Assembly (NCBI RefSeq): GCF_029320955.1
Contig: NZ_CP119757.1
Coordinates: forward strand, 1,240,001 to 1,304,000
Length of the DNA stretch: 64,000 nt
Origin: Flavobacterium sp. YJ01
GTDB lineage: Bacteria; Bacteroidota; Bacteroidia; Flavobacteriales; Flavobacteriaceae
Reading direction: 5' to 3'
This document shows, one piece after another, positions 8,846-17,447 of this stretch (the first letter of the stretch is position 1; each line of letters opens with the position of its first letter). The position numbers and the translations under genes were made by a program. Below the pieces are notes generated by a model that saw only the letters and a list, made by a program, of their open reading frames with translations, searched no databases and was not told the DNA's origin.

Positions 8846-9790
8846 TTACATTAACCCTCTTCCTACTTTTACCATCTTTTTATTAGCGGTAAGTTCTTTT
8901 ACAAGATTATCTAAAATTCCGTTGATAAAAATACTACTTTTCGGAGTAGAATATTCTTTTGCAATTTCTAAATATTCGTTAAGAGTTACTTTTACTGGAA
9001 TTGAAGGAAATTTAACAAATTCACAAATCGCCATTTTCAAGATAATAGTATCAATTTCAGCAATACGATCGCTGTCCCAATTTGGCGTTTTATCGTCGTA
9101 TTCTTTTGCAAATTCATTTTCATTTAAAACTGTTCTTCTAAATAAATCTTTTGCAAAATCTTTATCTTCAACATCTTTATACAATTTTGGCACTCTAAAA
9201 TCGTCCGAATCTTCCGTTTTAATTCCTTTCAATTGTTTTACAATATGCGTATTTACAACTGGAATATCGTCAACCCAAGTTAATTTATCATCCTCTAAAT
9301 ACTCATATAATTTTTCATTCGGAACAATAACATTCTCAAACAAATCAATAATAAATTGTCTGTCTTCTTCAAATGTATTTACATTATTGCTCATGTATTT
9401 TTTGTAGATATCGTTTGCTTTAACATCATTTAAAAGCAAAATAATATAATCGTCGTTTAAAGACCAATTATTAATTTTACGAGTTTCTAAAGCGATGCTA
9501 AGAGAATTGCTTTCGGCAAGAAGTTGAAAAATCTTGTTTTTTACAAATTTTTCATTCGGATTACGTTCTGCGGCAGTTGCCAGGTGTTTTTTACTTGACA
9601 GATGTAAAAAAACAGATTCTTTTTTACAAATTTCAATCAATGAAGAAAGCATTATAAGGTATAAGTCCTGAATATTATCAATGCTGTAGAAAAGAAATTT
9701 TTCTTCTTTTTCCATATTTTCAGAACCGCTTTGATGCATTGCATAAATGGATTGCATTACTTTAACGCGTATGTGTCTTCTATTTACCAC
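8846..9790 (-). CDS. nusB: Transcription antitermination factor NusB, long Bacteroidetes form
   Basis: 314 residues, about twice the length of E. coli NusB. It begins VNRRHIRVKVMQSIYAMHQS, the conserved NusB N-terminus. The middle is a Bacteroidetes-specific insertion, and the C-terminal part (about residues 200-300) has the NusB helix pattern (LNENEFAKEYDD, DTIILKMAICEF, VTLNEYLEIAKEYS, FINGILDNLV). NusB with NusE binds boxA RNA and supports rRNA transcription. The start codon is GTG at 9790; the next in-frame ATG would delete the conserved RRHIR segment, so GTG is chosen. A -7 box lies 29 bases upstream. Confidence 0.92.
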   Translation of the reverse strand: MVNRRHIRVKVMQSIYAMHQSGSENMEKEEKFLFYSIDNIQDLYLIMLSSLIEICKKESVFLHLSSKKHLATAAERNPNEKFVKNKIFQLLAESNSLSIALETRKINNWSLNDDYIILLLNDVKANDIYKKYMSNNVNTFEEDRQFIIDLFENVIVPNEKLYEYLEDDKLTWVDDIPVVNTHIVKQLKGIKTEDSDDFRVPKLYKDVEDKDFAKDLFRRTVLNENEFAKEYDDKTPNWDSDRIAEIDTIILKMAICEFVKFPSIPVKVTLNEYLEIAKEYSTPKSSIFINGILDNLVKELTANKKMVKVGRGLM

Positions 9791-9818
9791 CTCGTAAGAA
9801 CATTTAAAAATTAGTCTG

Positions 9819-9826
9819 CAAAAGTA
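9819..9826 (-). promoter_or_regulatory. Promoter -7 box for nusB
   Basis: Read on the minus strand the site is TACTTTTG, an exact TAnnTTTG match, about 29 bases upstream of the GTG start. This supports that start. Confidence 0.6.
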
Positions 9827-9930
9827 TAACTTTTAAGGCATATTTTAAAATTAATTCGTAAAAAAGTCGTAGTTTTTGGTCTCCTTTTTATTTAGTTTTC
9901 AGTCGCAGTCGCAGTTTTCGGTATTAAGTG

Positions 9931-9974
9931 AAAACAAAAAGTCTCAGTTTCCAGTAGTTCTGAAAACTGAGACT
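9931..9974 (-). terminator. Terminator of the leucine dehydrogenase gene
   Basis: A 15-bp stem with one mismatch (arms 9940-9954 and 9960-9974, AGTCTCAGTTTCCAG against CTGAAAACTGAGACT) has a 5-base loop and, on the minus strand, is followed by TTTTTG. More AGTCGCAG-type simple repeat lies beyond it at 9900-9920. Confidence 0.75.
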
Positions 9975-9994
9975 GAAACTGTAAACTTAAAAAA

Positions 9995-11101
9995 TTACTT
10001 AGCCGCGTTCTCGATTCTTCTTTGATCGATACGATTTTGAGCAATTGTTAGAGCCGCTTTATGAGTTGTAATATTATTTTTAGCAGCAAAATCAATAATT
10101 TCTAAAGTTGTATTGTAGATATTTTCTGTTTTAGTCATGATTTCAGCTTTACCATAGTTTGCTAATTCAGCATAAACATTAATGATTCCACCAGCGTTTA
10201 TTAAGAAATCTGGAGCATATAAAATTCCTCTTTCTTGTAATCTTGCACCGTGAATATTCTCATCTGCCAATTGATTGTTTGCTGCACCAGCAATAACTTT
10301 AGCTTTAATTTTATCTACTGTATTATCATTAATTGTTGCTCCCATTGCACACGGTGCATAGATATCAACATCTGCAGTATACAAATCTTCTCCAGTATAA
10401 ATTGTTGCATTGTATTTTGAAGCAACTTGGTATAGTTTTTCTTCATTAATATCAGAAATTGTTACCTGTGCTCCTTCTTTAGTTAAATATTCAACCAAAG
10501 TTTCACCCACGTGTCCAATTCCTTGTACCAAGACTTTTTTACCATCTAAAACATCAGTCCCAAACTGACTTTTAGCTGCTGCTTTCATACCTAAATAAAC
10601 ACCGTAAGCCGTAACTGGAGAAGGGTTTCCAGAGCCACCTCTTTCTTCAGAAATACCAGTAACATAAGGCGTTACATCTCTTACAGTATCCATGTCTTTA
10701 GTTTCCATTCCGACATCTTCTGCAGTGATGTATCTTCCGCTTAATGAGTGAACGAATTCACCAAACTTACGCATTAATTCAGGTGTTTTTTGAGTTTTAG
10801 CATCGCCAATAATTACGGCTTTACCTCCACCAATATTAAGTCCAGTAATAGCAGATTTAAACGTCATACCTCTAGAAAGGCGTAAAACATCGTTTAAAGC
10901 TTCCCATTCTGTGTTATAATTCCACATTCTGGTTCCTCCCAAAGCTGGCCCCATAACCGAATTATGAATACCAATAATTGCTTTTAAACCTGTATCTTTG
11001 TCATTGCAAAATACAATTTGTTCGTGATCGTCAAAAGATAATTGACCAAAAACAGGATCCATTTTTTGAAGTTCCTTTCCAGTTGCGAAAGTTGCATCCA
11101 T
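9995..11101 (-). CDS. Leucine dehydrogenase (Glu/Leu/Phe/Val dehydrogenase family)
   Basis: 368 residues, the usual length of leucine dehydrogenase. NAD-dependent reversible oxidative deamination of branched-chain amino acids in the cytoplasm. The N-terminal domain has GPALGGTRMWNY and the two catalytic lysines, Lys82 in MTFKSA and Lys94 in GGGKAVIIGD. The Rossmann domain has VLVQGIGHVGETLVEYL, followed by INAGGIINVYAEL. It is monocistronic, with its own -7 box and terminator. Specificity for leucine rather than phenylalanine or valine is inferred from overall similarity to the leucine/valine dehydrogenase group. Confidence 0.92.
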   Translation of the reverse strand: MDATFATGKELQKMDPVFGQLSFDDHEQIVFCNDKDTGLKAIIGIHNSVMGPALGGTRMWNYNTEWEALNDVLRLSRGMTFKSAITGLNIGGGKAVIIGDAKTQKTPELMRKFGEFVHSLSGRYITAEDVGMETKDMDTVRDVTPYVTGISEERGGSGNPSPVTAYGVYLGMKAAAKSQFGTDVLDGKKVLVQGIGHVGETLVEYLTKEGAQVTISDINEEKLYQVASKYNATIYTGEDLYTADVDIYAPCAMGATINDNTVDKIKAKVIAGAANNQLADENIHGARLQERGILYAPDFLINAGGIINVYAELANYGKAEIMTKTENIYNTTLEIIDFAAKNNITTHKAALTIAQNRIDQRRIENAAK

Positions 11102-11151
11102 AGCGCTAGTATTAATTAGGTTAAAATTATGAATTCGTCAAAAAGACAACT

Positions 11152-11159
11152 CAAACATA
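11152..11159 (-). promoter_or_regulatory. Promoter -7 box for leucine dehydrogenase
   Basis: On the minus strand the site reads TATGTTTG (TAnnTTTG), about 50 bases upstream of the ATG at 11101. Confidence 0.5.
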
Positions 11160-11305
11160 ATTAAAAAATACACATGTGCTAATTTTTTATCTTTAAAATA
11201 ACAATATTACAATATAATTGTTTTGATTAAATCGCAAATTATTATAATTTTATTTAATAATAATTCTTAAATACAAATCAATTCAATATCAGATTTCTTA
11301 AAAAA

Positions 11306-13084
11306 ATGAAAGAATTAAGCTATTTAAACAAATATTTCATCAAATATAAATACAGTTTTTCGCTTGGTATTTTAACAACTATAATCGCACAAATATTTTC
11401 ATTATATACTCCAAAGCTTATTAGCAAGTCTTTAAATGCAATTGAAAATTTTGATAAATTATCAATTACAGACCAAAAATCAGAAATTGTGATTTCGGCT
11501 TTTCGTCAGGATTTAATTCATAACGTGCTCTTAATCATCGGAACAACTATTGTCGCAGGATTTTTAACCTTCTTAATGCGTCAGACTTTAATCGTAATGT
11601 CGCGTCATATTGAGTTTGATTTAAAAAATGAAGTTTTCAGACAATACGAAAATCTTTCGCAGACTTTTTACAAACAAAACCGAACTGGAGATTTAATGAA
11701 CCGTATCAGCGAAGACGTTTCAAAAGTCAGAATGTATGTTGGTCCTGCAGTGATGTACACTATAAATACAGCTATCCGTTTTATCATCGTTATATTATAT
11801 ATGTATAACGTATCACCACGTCTTACATTATATACTATATTGCCGCTGCCGATTCTTTCGTATTGTATTTTCAAATTAAGTTCTGAAATCAATAAACGAA
11901 GTACAACTTTCCAACAATATCTTTCTAAAGTTTCAAGTTTTACTCAGGAAATCTTTTCTGGTATTCGTGTTATCAAGGCATATTCTTTAGAAAATCAGCA
12001 TCAAAATAATATGGTTGATCTTGCCGAAGAAAGCAAACGTAAAAGCTTAAGTCTTGCAAGAGTTCAATCGTTGTTCGGACCTTTAATGATTGCGCTTATA
12101 GGAATCAGTAATTTGGTTGTAATTTATTTTGGAGGTGTAATGTACATTAACGGAACTATTCCAAATATCGGAACCATTGCTGAGTTTATTTTATATGTAA
12201 ATATGCTTACTTGGCCTGTTGCTTCTTTAGGCTGGGTTTCGTCTATGGTCCAAGAGGCCGAAGCTTCTCAAAAGCGTTTAAATGAATTTTTAAAAATTGA
12301 ACCAGAAATTAAAAACAATAACGAAAATTCATCTGTTATCCAAGGAAATATTTCTTTCGAAAATGTTACTTTTACATATAAAGACACTAATATTGAAGCT
12401 TTAAAAAATATTTCTTTTACTGTAAAAAAAGGAGAAACTTTAGCTATTCTAGGAAAAACGGGTTCTGGAAAATCTACCATTCTTTCTTTGATCTCTAGGC
12501 TATATGATGTGACTGAAGGTGAACTTAAAATTGACGGAAATGAAATCAGCACATTAAATCTAAACGATCTTAGAAATAATATCGGAATCGTTCCTCAAGA
12601 TGCTTTCTTGTTTTCTGACACTATTAAAAATAATATCAAATTCGGAAATCAAAATGCGACCGACGAAGAAGTATTCGCGGCCGCTAAAAATGCCGTTGTT
12701 CACGACAACATTATTACCTTTAACAAACAGTACGACACTATTTTAGGAGAAAGAGGAATTACACTTTCGGGCGGACAAAAACAGCGTGTTTCTATAGCAA
12801 GAGCAATTATTAAAAACCCTGCAATCTTACTTTTTGACGATTGTCTGTCTGCCGTAGATACCGAAACCGAAGAAATGATTTTAAACAATTTATTTGAAAT
12901 TTCTAAAGACAAAACAACCATAATTGTAAGCCATCGAGTATCATCTGCAAAGAATGCAGATAAAATTATCATACTCGAAGATGGTAAGATTATTCAACAA
13001 GGTTCTCATAATCAATTAATAAATCAAGAAGGATATTATGCATCGTTATATTTAAAACAACTTTCGGAAAAAGAATTACTTTAA
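11306..13084 (+). CDS. ABC exporter half-transporter (fused permease-ATPase)
   Basis: 592 residues: an N-terminal type IV exporter membrane domain of six helices (about residues 15-310), then an ATPase domain. Walker A is GKTGSGKST (383-391), the signature LSGGQKQR (487-494) and Walker B ILLFDD (507-512), followed by CLSAVD and the switch HRVSS. Asp512 sits where the catalytic Glu normally is. That degenerate site is typical of one half of heterodimeric exporters such as TM287/288 or the YheI/MdlA type, but no second half-transporter is adjacent. The substrate is unknown. It is divergent from leucine dehydrogenase and 53 bases upstream of the DUF3276 gene. Confidence 0.93.
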   Translation: MKELSYLNKYFIKYKYSFSLGILTTIIAQIFSLYTPKLISKSLNAIENFDKLSITDQKSEIVISAFRQDLIHNVLLIIGTTIVAGFLTFLMRQTLIVMSRHIEFDLKNEVFRQYENLSQTFYKQNRTGDLMNRISEDVSKVRMYVGPAVMYTINTAIRFIIVILYMYNVSPRLTLYTILPLPILSYCIFKLSSEINKRSTTFQQYLSKVSSFTQEIFSGIRVIKAYSLENQHQNNMVDLAEESKRKSLSLARVQSLFGPLMIALIGISNLVVIYFGGVMYINGTIPNIGTIAEFILYVNMLTWPVASLGWVSSMVQEAEASQKRLNEFLKIEPEIKNNNENSSVIQGNISFENVTFTYKDTNIEALKNISFTVKKGETLAILGKTGSGKSTILSLISRLYDVTEGELKIDGNEISTLNLNDLRNNIGIVPQDAFLFSDTIKNNIKFGNQNATDEEVFAAAKNAVVHDNIITFNKQYDTILGERGITLSGGQKQRVSIARAIIKNPAILLFDDCLSAVDTETEEMILNNLFEISKDKTTIIVSHRVSSAKNADKIIILEDGKIIQQGSHNQLINQEGYYASLYLKQLSEKELL

Positions 13085-13137
13085 TTGTTGCGTAATAGAT
13101 AATTTTTTATGATTTTTGAGTACTATTAATTCCAAAA

Positions 13138-13521
13138 ATGATAGAACGTATTATGAGAGAAAATGACATGTTAGAAAAAGAAGAGATTTTTTCTAAAGTA
13201 TTACGAGCAGGAAGAAGAACTTATTTCTTTGATGTGAGAGCTACCAAAGCTGATGATTACTATATCACGATTACCGAAAGCAAAAAATTTACTGAAGAAG
13301 ACGGTTCGTTTCACTTCAAAAAACACAAAATTTACTTATATAAAGAAGATTTTAGTGCTTTTGCCGAAATACTAGAAGAAATGACTTCATACGTTTTGAA
13401 CCACAAAGGCGAAGAAGTAATTTCTGAAAGACATCAAAAAGATTTTAAGAAAGAATATAGTTCTGAAAAAGTAGAAACCCAAAGATCTAGCTTTACAGAC
13501 ATTGATTTTGATGATATTTAA
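13138..13521 (+). CDS. DUF3276 family PUR-alpha-like nucleic-acid-binding protein
   Basis: 127 residues, cytoplasmic. The core FSKVLRAGRRTYFFDVRATKADDYYITITESKK and the repeat-like HKIYLYKEDFSAFAEILEEMTSYV match the DUF3276 family, a Bacteroidetes group with the single-strand nucleic-acid-binding fold of PUR-alpha. The C-terminal 30 residues are charged and probably disordered (HQKDFKKEYSSEKVETQRSS). It follows the ABC exporter by 53 bases on the same strand and ends at a good terminator. The biological role is not established. Confidence 0.88.
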   Translation: MIERIMRENDMLEKEEIFSKVLRAGRRTYFFDVRATKADDYYITITESKKFTEEDGSFHFKKHKIYLYKEDFSAFAEILEEMTSYVLNHKGEEVISERHQKDFKKEYSSEKVETQRSSFTDIDFDDI

Positions 13522-13550
13522 TTCAAAATAAAACTTTTCAAAAAGTACGA

Positions 13551-13582
13551 GTCCAAATTGTTCTGCATTTTGGACTTTTTTT
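13551..13582 (+). terminator. Terminator after the DUF3276 gene
   Basis: GTCCAAA (13551-13557) pairs with TTTGGAC (13569-13575) and is followed by seven T. Confidence 0.85.
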
Positions 13583-13596
13583 ATACATTTATATAT

Positions 13597-13682
13597 GAGA
13601 CGTGAATTGTAAAATGTGAGACGTGCAATTCGCTTATTTTTCTCAAATGATATTTTACTTCTAACATTTCACATCTAACAAC
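13597..13682. repeat. Imperfect inverted simple repeat
   Basis: A GAGACGTGAATTGTAAAATG-like unit occurs twice in direct orientation (about 13597 and 13619). It is echoed in inverted, degenerate form by TATTTTACTTCTAACATTTC up to 13680. This is a typical flavobacterial intergenic palindrome, directly before the hydrolase start. Confidence 0.6.
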
Positions 13683-13687
13683 AAAAA

Positions 13688-14512
13688 ATGAAAAAATTAA
13701 TTCTTCTTTTCAGTTTCATCTTCTTCGGAATTTCTCTTTCTGCACAAAATCTTGAATACGAAACAAAAAATAATATTCAATACTATAATGCTTCTGTAAA
13801 TAAGTCTGATAAATATATTAACGAAAGATGCGTATTAGATATTTACTATCCAAAAAATAAAAAAGATTTCGCAACTATCGTCTGGTTTCACGGCGGCGGA
13901 TTGACAGGCGGAAATAAAGAAATTCCAGAAGCTTTAAAAAATAAAGGTTTTGCTATTATTGGAGTTAATTACAGACTTTCGCCAAAAGCAAAAGCGGCAA
14001 AATCTATTGAAGATGCAGCAGCGGCAGTAGCTTGGACATTCAATAATATTTCAAATTACGGAGGTGATAAATCTCAAATTTTTGTTTCTGGACATTCTGC
14101 TGGTGGATATCTGGCTTTAATGATTGGTCTTAATAAAAAATACCTTCAGAAAGAAAATATTGATGCAAATCAAATCGCAGGATTAATTCCTTTCAGCGGA
14201 CAATGCATCACGCATTTTGAAATTAGAAGAGAAAACGGAATTCCAGAAAAACAGCCAACAATTGACGAATTCGCGCCCTTATATCACGTTCGCGCAGATG
14301 CTCCGCCTTTATTGTTAATTACTGGAGATCGCGAATTAGAAATGTTAGGGCGTTATGAAGAAAACGCATACATGGCTAGAATGATGAAATTGGTTGGACA
14401 TACTCAAACTAAACTTTACGAATTAGACGGTTATGGTCACGGAATGACAGAACCTGGTTTTCCGCTTTTGGTTAATGAAGTAAACCGAATTGTAAAAGAA
14501 CGCAAAAAATAA
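13688..14512 (+). CDS. Secreted alpha/beta hydrolase (BD-FAE/carboxylesterase-like)
   Basis: 274 residues with a signal peptide (KKLILLFSFIFFGISLSAQ). The oxyanion-hole motif HGGG is in VWFHGGGLTGGNK. The nucleophile elbow is SGHSAGGYLAL with Ser137. The acid is probably the Asp in LITGDRELEML, and the His is in GYGHGMTEPG. The fold and motifs fit the BD-FAE/HSL-like esterases, which often remove acyl groups from plant polysaccharides, but no carbohydrate gene adjoins it. It is followed 24 bases later by a second hydrolase on the same strand. Confidence 0.86.
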   Translation: MKKLILLFSFIFFGISLSAQNLEYETKNNIQYYNASVNKSDKYINERCVLDIYYPKNKKDFATIVWFHGGGLTGGNKEIPEALKNKGFAIIGVNYRLSPKAKAAKSIEDAAAAVAWTFNNISNYGGDKSQIFVSGHSAGGYLALMIGLNKKYLQKENIDANQIAGLIPFSGQCITHFEIRRENGIPEKQPTIDEFAPLYHVRADAPPLLLITGDRELEMLGRYEENAYMARMMKLVGHTQTKLYELDGYGHGMTEPGFPLLVNEVNRIVKERKK

Positions 14513-14536
14513 ATCACTAAATAAAATTCCACGGCA

Positions 14537-15091
14537 ATGGAGACACAATTATTAATAATTCCAGGACTTGGCGATTCTGGAGAAAAGCATTGGCAGACGT
14601 TTTGGCACGAAAAATTTGAAAATTCAATTCGTGTTGTACAAGACAATTGGGATGAACCAATTCGCGAAGAATGGCTTAAAAGATTAAACGAAAATATTTT
14701 AAAACTAGACAAACCAACTATTTTAGTCGCACATAGTTTAGCGGTTTCATTAGTTTTACATTGGGCCGAAAAAAATAATAATCCAAATATAATTGGCGCA
14801 TTTTTAGTTGCTCCCGCTGATGTTGATTCACCTCAGCATACGCCAGAATGCACTAGAAATTTTTCACCAATTCCGCTTTACAAATTACCATTTCCTTCTG
14901 TAGTAGTTGCTAGCGAAAATGATCCTTATGCATCTTTTGAAAGAAAAAAATATCTTTCAGAAATATGGGGAAGCGATTTTGTAAACATCGGACAACAAGG
15001 TCATATTAACTCCGATTCTGACTTAAAATATTGGGAAGAAGGACAGTTAATTCTTAGACAGTTTATCGAAAAAAACAAACTTTTAATTTAA
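14537..15091 (+). CDS. RBBP9/YdeN family serine hydrolase
   Basis: 184 residues, cytoplasmic. It begins LLIIPGLGDSGEKHWQTFWHE, the RBBP9/YdeN hallmark. The nucleophile is in VAHSLAVSLVLHW (AHSLA instead of GxSxG, as usual in this family). The Asp is probably in VASENDPYASFE and the His in GQQGHINSDS. These small hydrolases act on unknown ester substrates. The 24-base spacing after the preceding secreted hydrolase suggests co-transcription. Confidence 0.9.
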   Translation: METQLLIIPGLGDSGEKHWQTFWHEKFENSIRVVQDNWDEPIREEWLKRLNENILKLDKPTILVAHSLAVSLVLHWAEKNNNPNIIGAFLVAPADVDSPQHTPECTRNFSPIPLYKLPFPSVVVASENDPYASFERKKYLSEIWGSDFVNIGQQGHINSDSDLKYWEEGQLILRQFIEKNKLLI

Positions 15092-15238
15092 CTGCAAAGG
15101 ACATAAAGATTTACGCAAAGATCGCAAAGTTATATGAGAAGTTTTTTATCGGTTAAAGTTCATAAAGCTTTGCGAACTTTAACCTTTTCTAAAAAAGTCA
15201 ATTACAAAAAAACTTTGCGTGCTTTGCGGTAAAATTTA
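15089..15238. repeat. Nested inverted repeat of the CGCAAAG family
   Basis: Outer arms are ACGCAAAGATCGCAAAGTT (from 15113) and AACTTTGCGTGCTTTGCGG (to about 15230). The inner hairpin is GGTTAAAGTTC (15151-15161) with GAACTTTAACC (15174-15184). A related element occurs at 40482-40748. It fills the gap between convergent genes and could terminate transcription in both directions. Confidence 0.85.
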
Positions 15239-15249
15239 TTGAGCAGAAA

Positions 15250-15585
15250 CTAACCTATACGCAAACCATTTTCTATTTTAAAATCAGGAGCCAATAAAAT
15301 CACGTCTCCTTCCTCGCCTACAGCACCAAGAACCAAACATTCGCTCATAAATTTTCCAATTTGTTTTTTAGGAAAATTGACAACCGCAACAATCTGACGA
15401 TTAATTAAATCTTCTTTTTGGTATCTTTTTGTTATTTGCGCCGATGATTTTCTAATTCCGATTTCTGAACCAAAATCAATTGTTAGCTGAAAAGCTGGTT
15501 TCCTGGCTTCGGGAAAATCATTTACACCTATAATTGTTCCGACACGCATATCGGTTCTTTCAAATTCGCTCCAAGTTAAATCCAT
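15250..15585 (-). CDS. csaA: CsaA-type tRNA-binding protein
   Basis: 111 residues forming a single tRNA-binding OB-fold domain of the EMAP-II/CsaA type. It begins DLTWSEFERTDMRVGTIIGV and contains FGSEIGIRKSSAQITKRY, VAVVNFPKKQIGKFMSECLVLGA and ends DFKIENGLRIG, all typical of CsaA. CsaA is a cytoplasmic dimer reported to bind tRNA and to have chaperone-like activity connected with protein export in Bacillus. It is a single-gene unit between two repeat-filled gaps. Confidence 0.95.
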   Translation of the reverse strand: MDLTWSEFERTDMRVGTIIGVNDFPEARKPAFQLTIDFGSEIGIRKSSAQITKRYQKEDLINRQIVAVVNFPKKQIGKFMSECLVLGAVGEEGDVILLAPDFKIENGLRIG

Positions 15586-15714
15586 TTCAAATCTGTTTTA
15601 TTACAAACCTATTAATTTTGTAATTAATCGTCCTAATTCTGTAACCCTTTTCTTTCGCTTCCATTCTAATTTTACGAGAATAAAGAATTAAACTCACGTA
15701 AAAAAAGATATATC

Positions 15715-16608
15715 ATGGAACATACAGAACCAAATGCCTGCCTTTCTATAAAAGATTTTGAATCTAATTTAAAACAGATTCATACCGATAAATATATTGA
15801 AACCGCACAAAATGTAAGGCTTTATGTAAAAGATTATGGTCAAGGAAAACCTGTAATTTTAATACATGGCTGGCCGCTTTCAAACGAAATGTGGGAATAT
15901 CAAATTGATCATTTAGTACAAAATAATTTCAGAGTTATTGCATACGACCGTCGTGGTTTCGGAAAATCATCACATCCTTGGGATGGATACGATTATGACA
16001 CTTTAACAGATGATCTTCAGGAAATTATAGAACAATTAGAATTAGAAAATGTAACGCTTGTCGGTTTCTCAATGGGCGGTGGCGAGGTTGTTCGCTATTT
16101 TAGTCGTCATGGCGGAAAAAATGTTTCTAAAATTGCTTTGATATCTTCTATTATTCCTTTTTTATTAAAAACGAATGATAATCCAGACGGACATCCAAAA
16201 GAAAAAAGCGAAAATACTGCAGCAGCAATAAAAGAAGACAGAATTGGATTTATTGATAATTTCGGAAAAACATTTTTCGGTGTTAATATTATCAACAAAC
16301 CTTTAAGCACTCCTTTGTTAGAATATTACAGAGCATTATGTTCTGCTGCTTCTCCTCGTGCTACTTTAAAATGTGCTGAATCATTTTCATTTACCGACTT
16401 TAGAGACGAATTGGATTTTATAAAAGTTCCAACGCTTATTATTCATGGAAATGATGACAAAATTGTGCCCATAGATCTTACTTCAAGAAAGGCTGCTGAA
16501 GCAATCAAAAACAACACATTTATTGAATACGAAGGCGCTCCGCACGGATTATTTTATACTGACAGAGAAAAACTAAATGAAGATTTACTTCAATTTTTAA
16601 ATTCATAA
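15715..16608 (+). CDS. Alpha/beta hydrolase, non-heme haloperoxidase-like
   Basis: 297 residues. After about 40 N-terminal residues with no clear signal comes the hydrolase core: VILIHGWPLSNEMWEYQ, AYDRRGFGKSSHPWDGYDYD, the nucleophile elbow VGFSMGGGEVVRY, the acid in IIHGNDDKIVPID and the His in GAPHGLFYTDRE. The motif set is that of the cofactor-free chloroperoxidase/esterase group. The native reaction is usually an esterase reaction and cannot be deduced. It has its own strong terminator. Confidence 0.88.
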   Translation: MEHTEPNACLSIKDFESNLKQIHTDKYIETAQNVRLYVKDYGQGKPVILIHGWPLSNEMWEYQIDHLVQNNFRVIAYDRRGFGKSSHPWDGYDYDTLTDDLQEIIEQLELENVTLVGFSMGGGEVVRYFSRHGGKNVSKIALISSIIPFLLKTNDNPDGHPKEKSENTAAAIKEDRIGFIDNFGKTFFGVNIINKPLSTPLLEYYRALCSAASPRATLKCAESFSFTDFRDELDFIKVPTLIIHGNDDKIVPIDLTSRKAAEAIKNNTFIEYEGAPHGLFYTDREKLNEDLLQFLNS

Positions 16609-16618
16609 AAAACTAAAA

Positions 16619-16672
16619 AAGTATCCCAAGAAGCAAGCTAAATCGGCTAACTGCTTCTTTGGATACTTTTTT
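16619..16672 (+). terminator. Terminator after the haloperoxidase-like hydrolase
   Basis: A long stem joins GTATCCCAAGAAGCA (from 16621) to TGCTTCTTTGGATAC (to 16666) and is followed by six T. Transcription of the next gene must therefore start beyond here. Confidence 0.88.
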
Positions 16673-16735
16673 ATTCTTGTGCTCTTTTATTTACAGATTT
16701 TTAAAGCTATTTTTGAAAATCAAATTTCTTGTAAA

Positions 16736-17290
16736 ATGGCACGAACAGAATCTACAATGCTTCCTTTAGGCACAATTGCTCCTGAATTTTATTTAAAGGA
16801 CACCAATTCTAATGACACTTTTTCATTCGAAGATTTGAAAGGTTCAAAAGGTACTTTGGTTATGTTTATCTGTAATCATTGTCCGTTTGTACATCACGTT
16901 ATGCCAGAAGTCGTTATGATTGCTAATGATTATCGTGTTCAAGGAATTGGAGTTATTGCTATTTCGAGCAATGATGCAGTAAAATATCCACAGGATTCTC
17001 CAGATTTAATGGCCGATTTTGCTCTTGAAAATAAAATTGATTTTCCTTATTTATACGATGAAAGTCAAGAAACTGCAAAAGCTTATCAAGCAGCTTGCAC
17101 TCCAGATTTTTATTTGTTTGATAGTCAAGACAAATTATTTTACCGAGGACAGCTAGACGATTCTAGACCTGGAAACGGTATTCCGCTTAGTGGAAGCGAT
17201 TTAAGAGGCGCAATAGATGCCCTAATTTACAACCGAAGTTTGAAGGAAACACAGAAACCTAGTTTGGGCTGTGGCATTAAATGGAAGTAA
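16736..17290 (+). CDS. Thioredoxin-like/peroxiredoxin-family protein
   Basis: 184 residues from the ATG at 16736. The frame is open from 16679, but that start lies directly behind the terminator and would add a non-conserved leader. AhpC/TSA-type thioredoxin fold: LGTIAPEFYLKDTNSNDTF, then VMFICNHCPFVHHVMPEV with a CxxC-type active site (CNHC), then GVIAISSNDAVKYPQDSP and the cis-Pro region AACTPDFYLFDSQDKLFYRG. This is the widespread group of thioredoxin-family proteins with a CNHCPF motif; it is probably a cytoplasmic peroxide- or thiol-dependent reductase. The physiological partner is unknown. Confidence 0.86.
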   Translation: MARTESTMLPLGTIAPEFYLKDTNSNDTFSFEDLKGSKGTLVMFICNHCPFVHHVMPEVVMIANDYRVQGIGVIAISSNDAVKYPQDSPDLMADFALENKIDFPYLYDESQETAKAYQAACTPDFYLFDSQDKLFYRGQLDDSRPGNGIPLSGSDLRGAIDALIYNRSLKETQKPSLGCGIKWK

Positions 17291-17317
17291 ATACGTATAA
17301 AATTAAAAAAGATTACC

Positions 17318-17325
17318 TATCTTTG
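17318..17325 (+). promoter_or_regulatory. Promoter -7 box of the leader transcript
   Basis: TATCTTTG is an exact TAnnTTTG match placed about 20 bases before the leader reading frame. It predicts a transcript that begins near 17332 and carries a leader of roughly 340 bases. Confidence 0.65.
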
Positions 17326-17345
17326 CAGATCAATTTATCATCCTC

Positions 17346-17447
17346 ATGGGAAATAAAATACCATCTACAGCTTCTAAAAAGTCGTTTTGCATTGCAAAAC
17401 CGCTTCCTGCTGTAATTATTTCACATAATAAGGCCTTTATTAATTAG
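17346..17447 (+). CDS. Possible 33-residue leader peptide
   Basis: ATG at 17346, stop TAG at 17445-17447. The product begins MGNKIPSTASKKSFCIAKPL and ends SHNKAFIN; it is basic, with no signal peptide. It matters because it sits just after a strong -7 box and because its stop codon overlaps the switch point between two mutually exclusive hairpins (17431-17451 versus 17449-17485). That geometry resembles translational attenuators. It could also be chance: 33 codons is short, and no homologue can be checked here. Confidence 0.4.
   Translation: MGNKIPSTASKKSFCIAKPLPAVIISHNKAFIN

Noticed and set aside
8922..9407. Long open frame (161 codons) antisense to nusB
   Set aside because: It lies wholly within a well-supported gene on the other strand, and its Ser/Ile-rich translation looks like a shadow of AT-rich coding DNA.
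13688..16608. Three adjacent alpha/beta hydrolases as a degradation gene cluster
   Set aside because: They belong to different subfamilies, one is separated by csaA on the opposite strand and a repeat, and terminators divide them.
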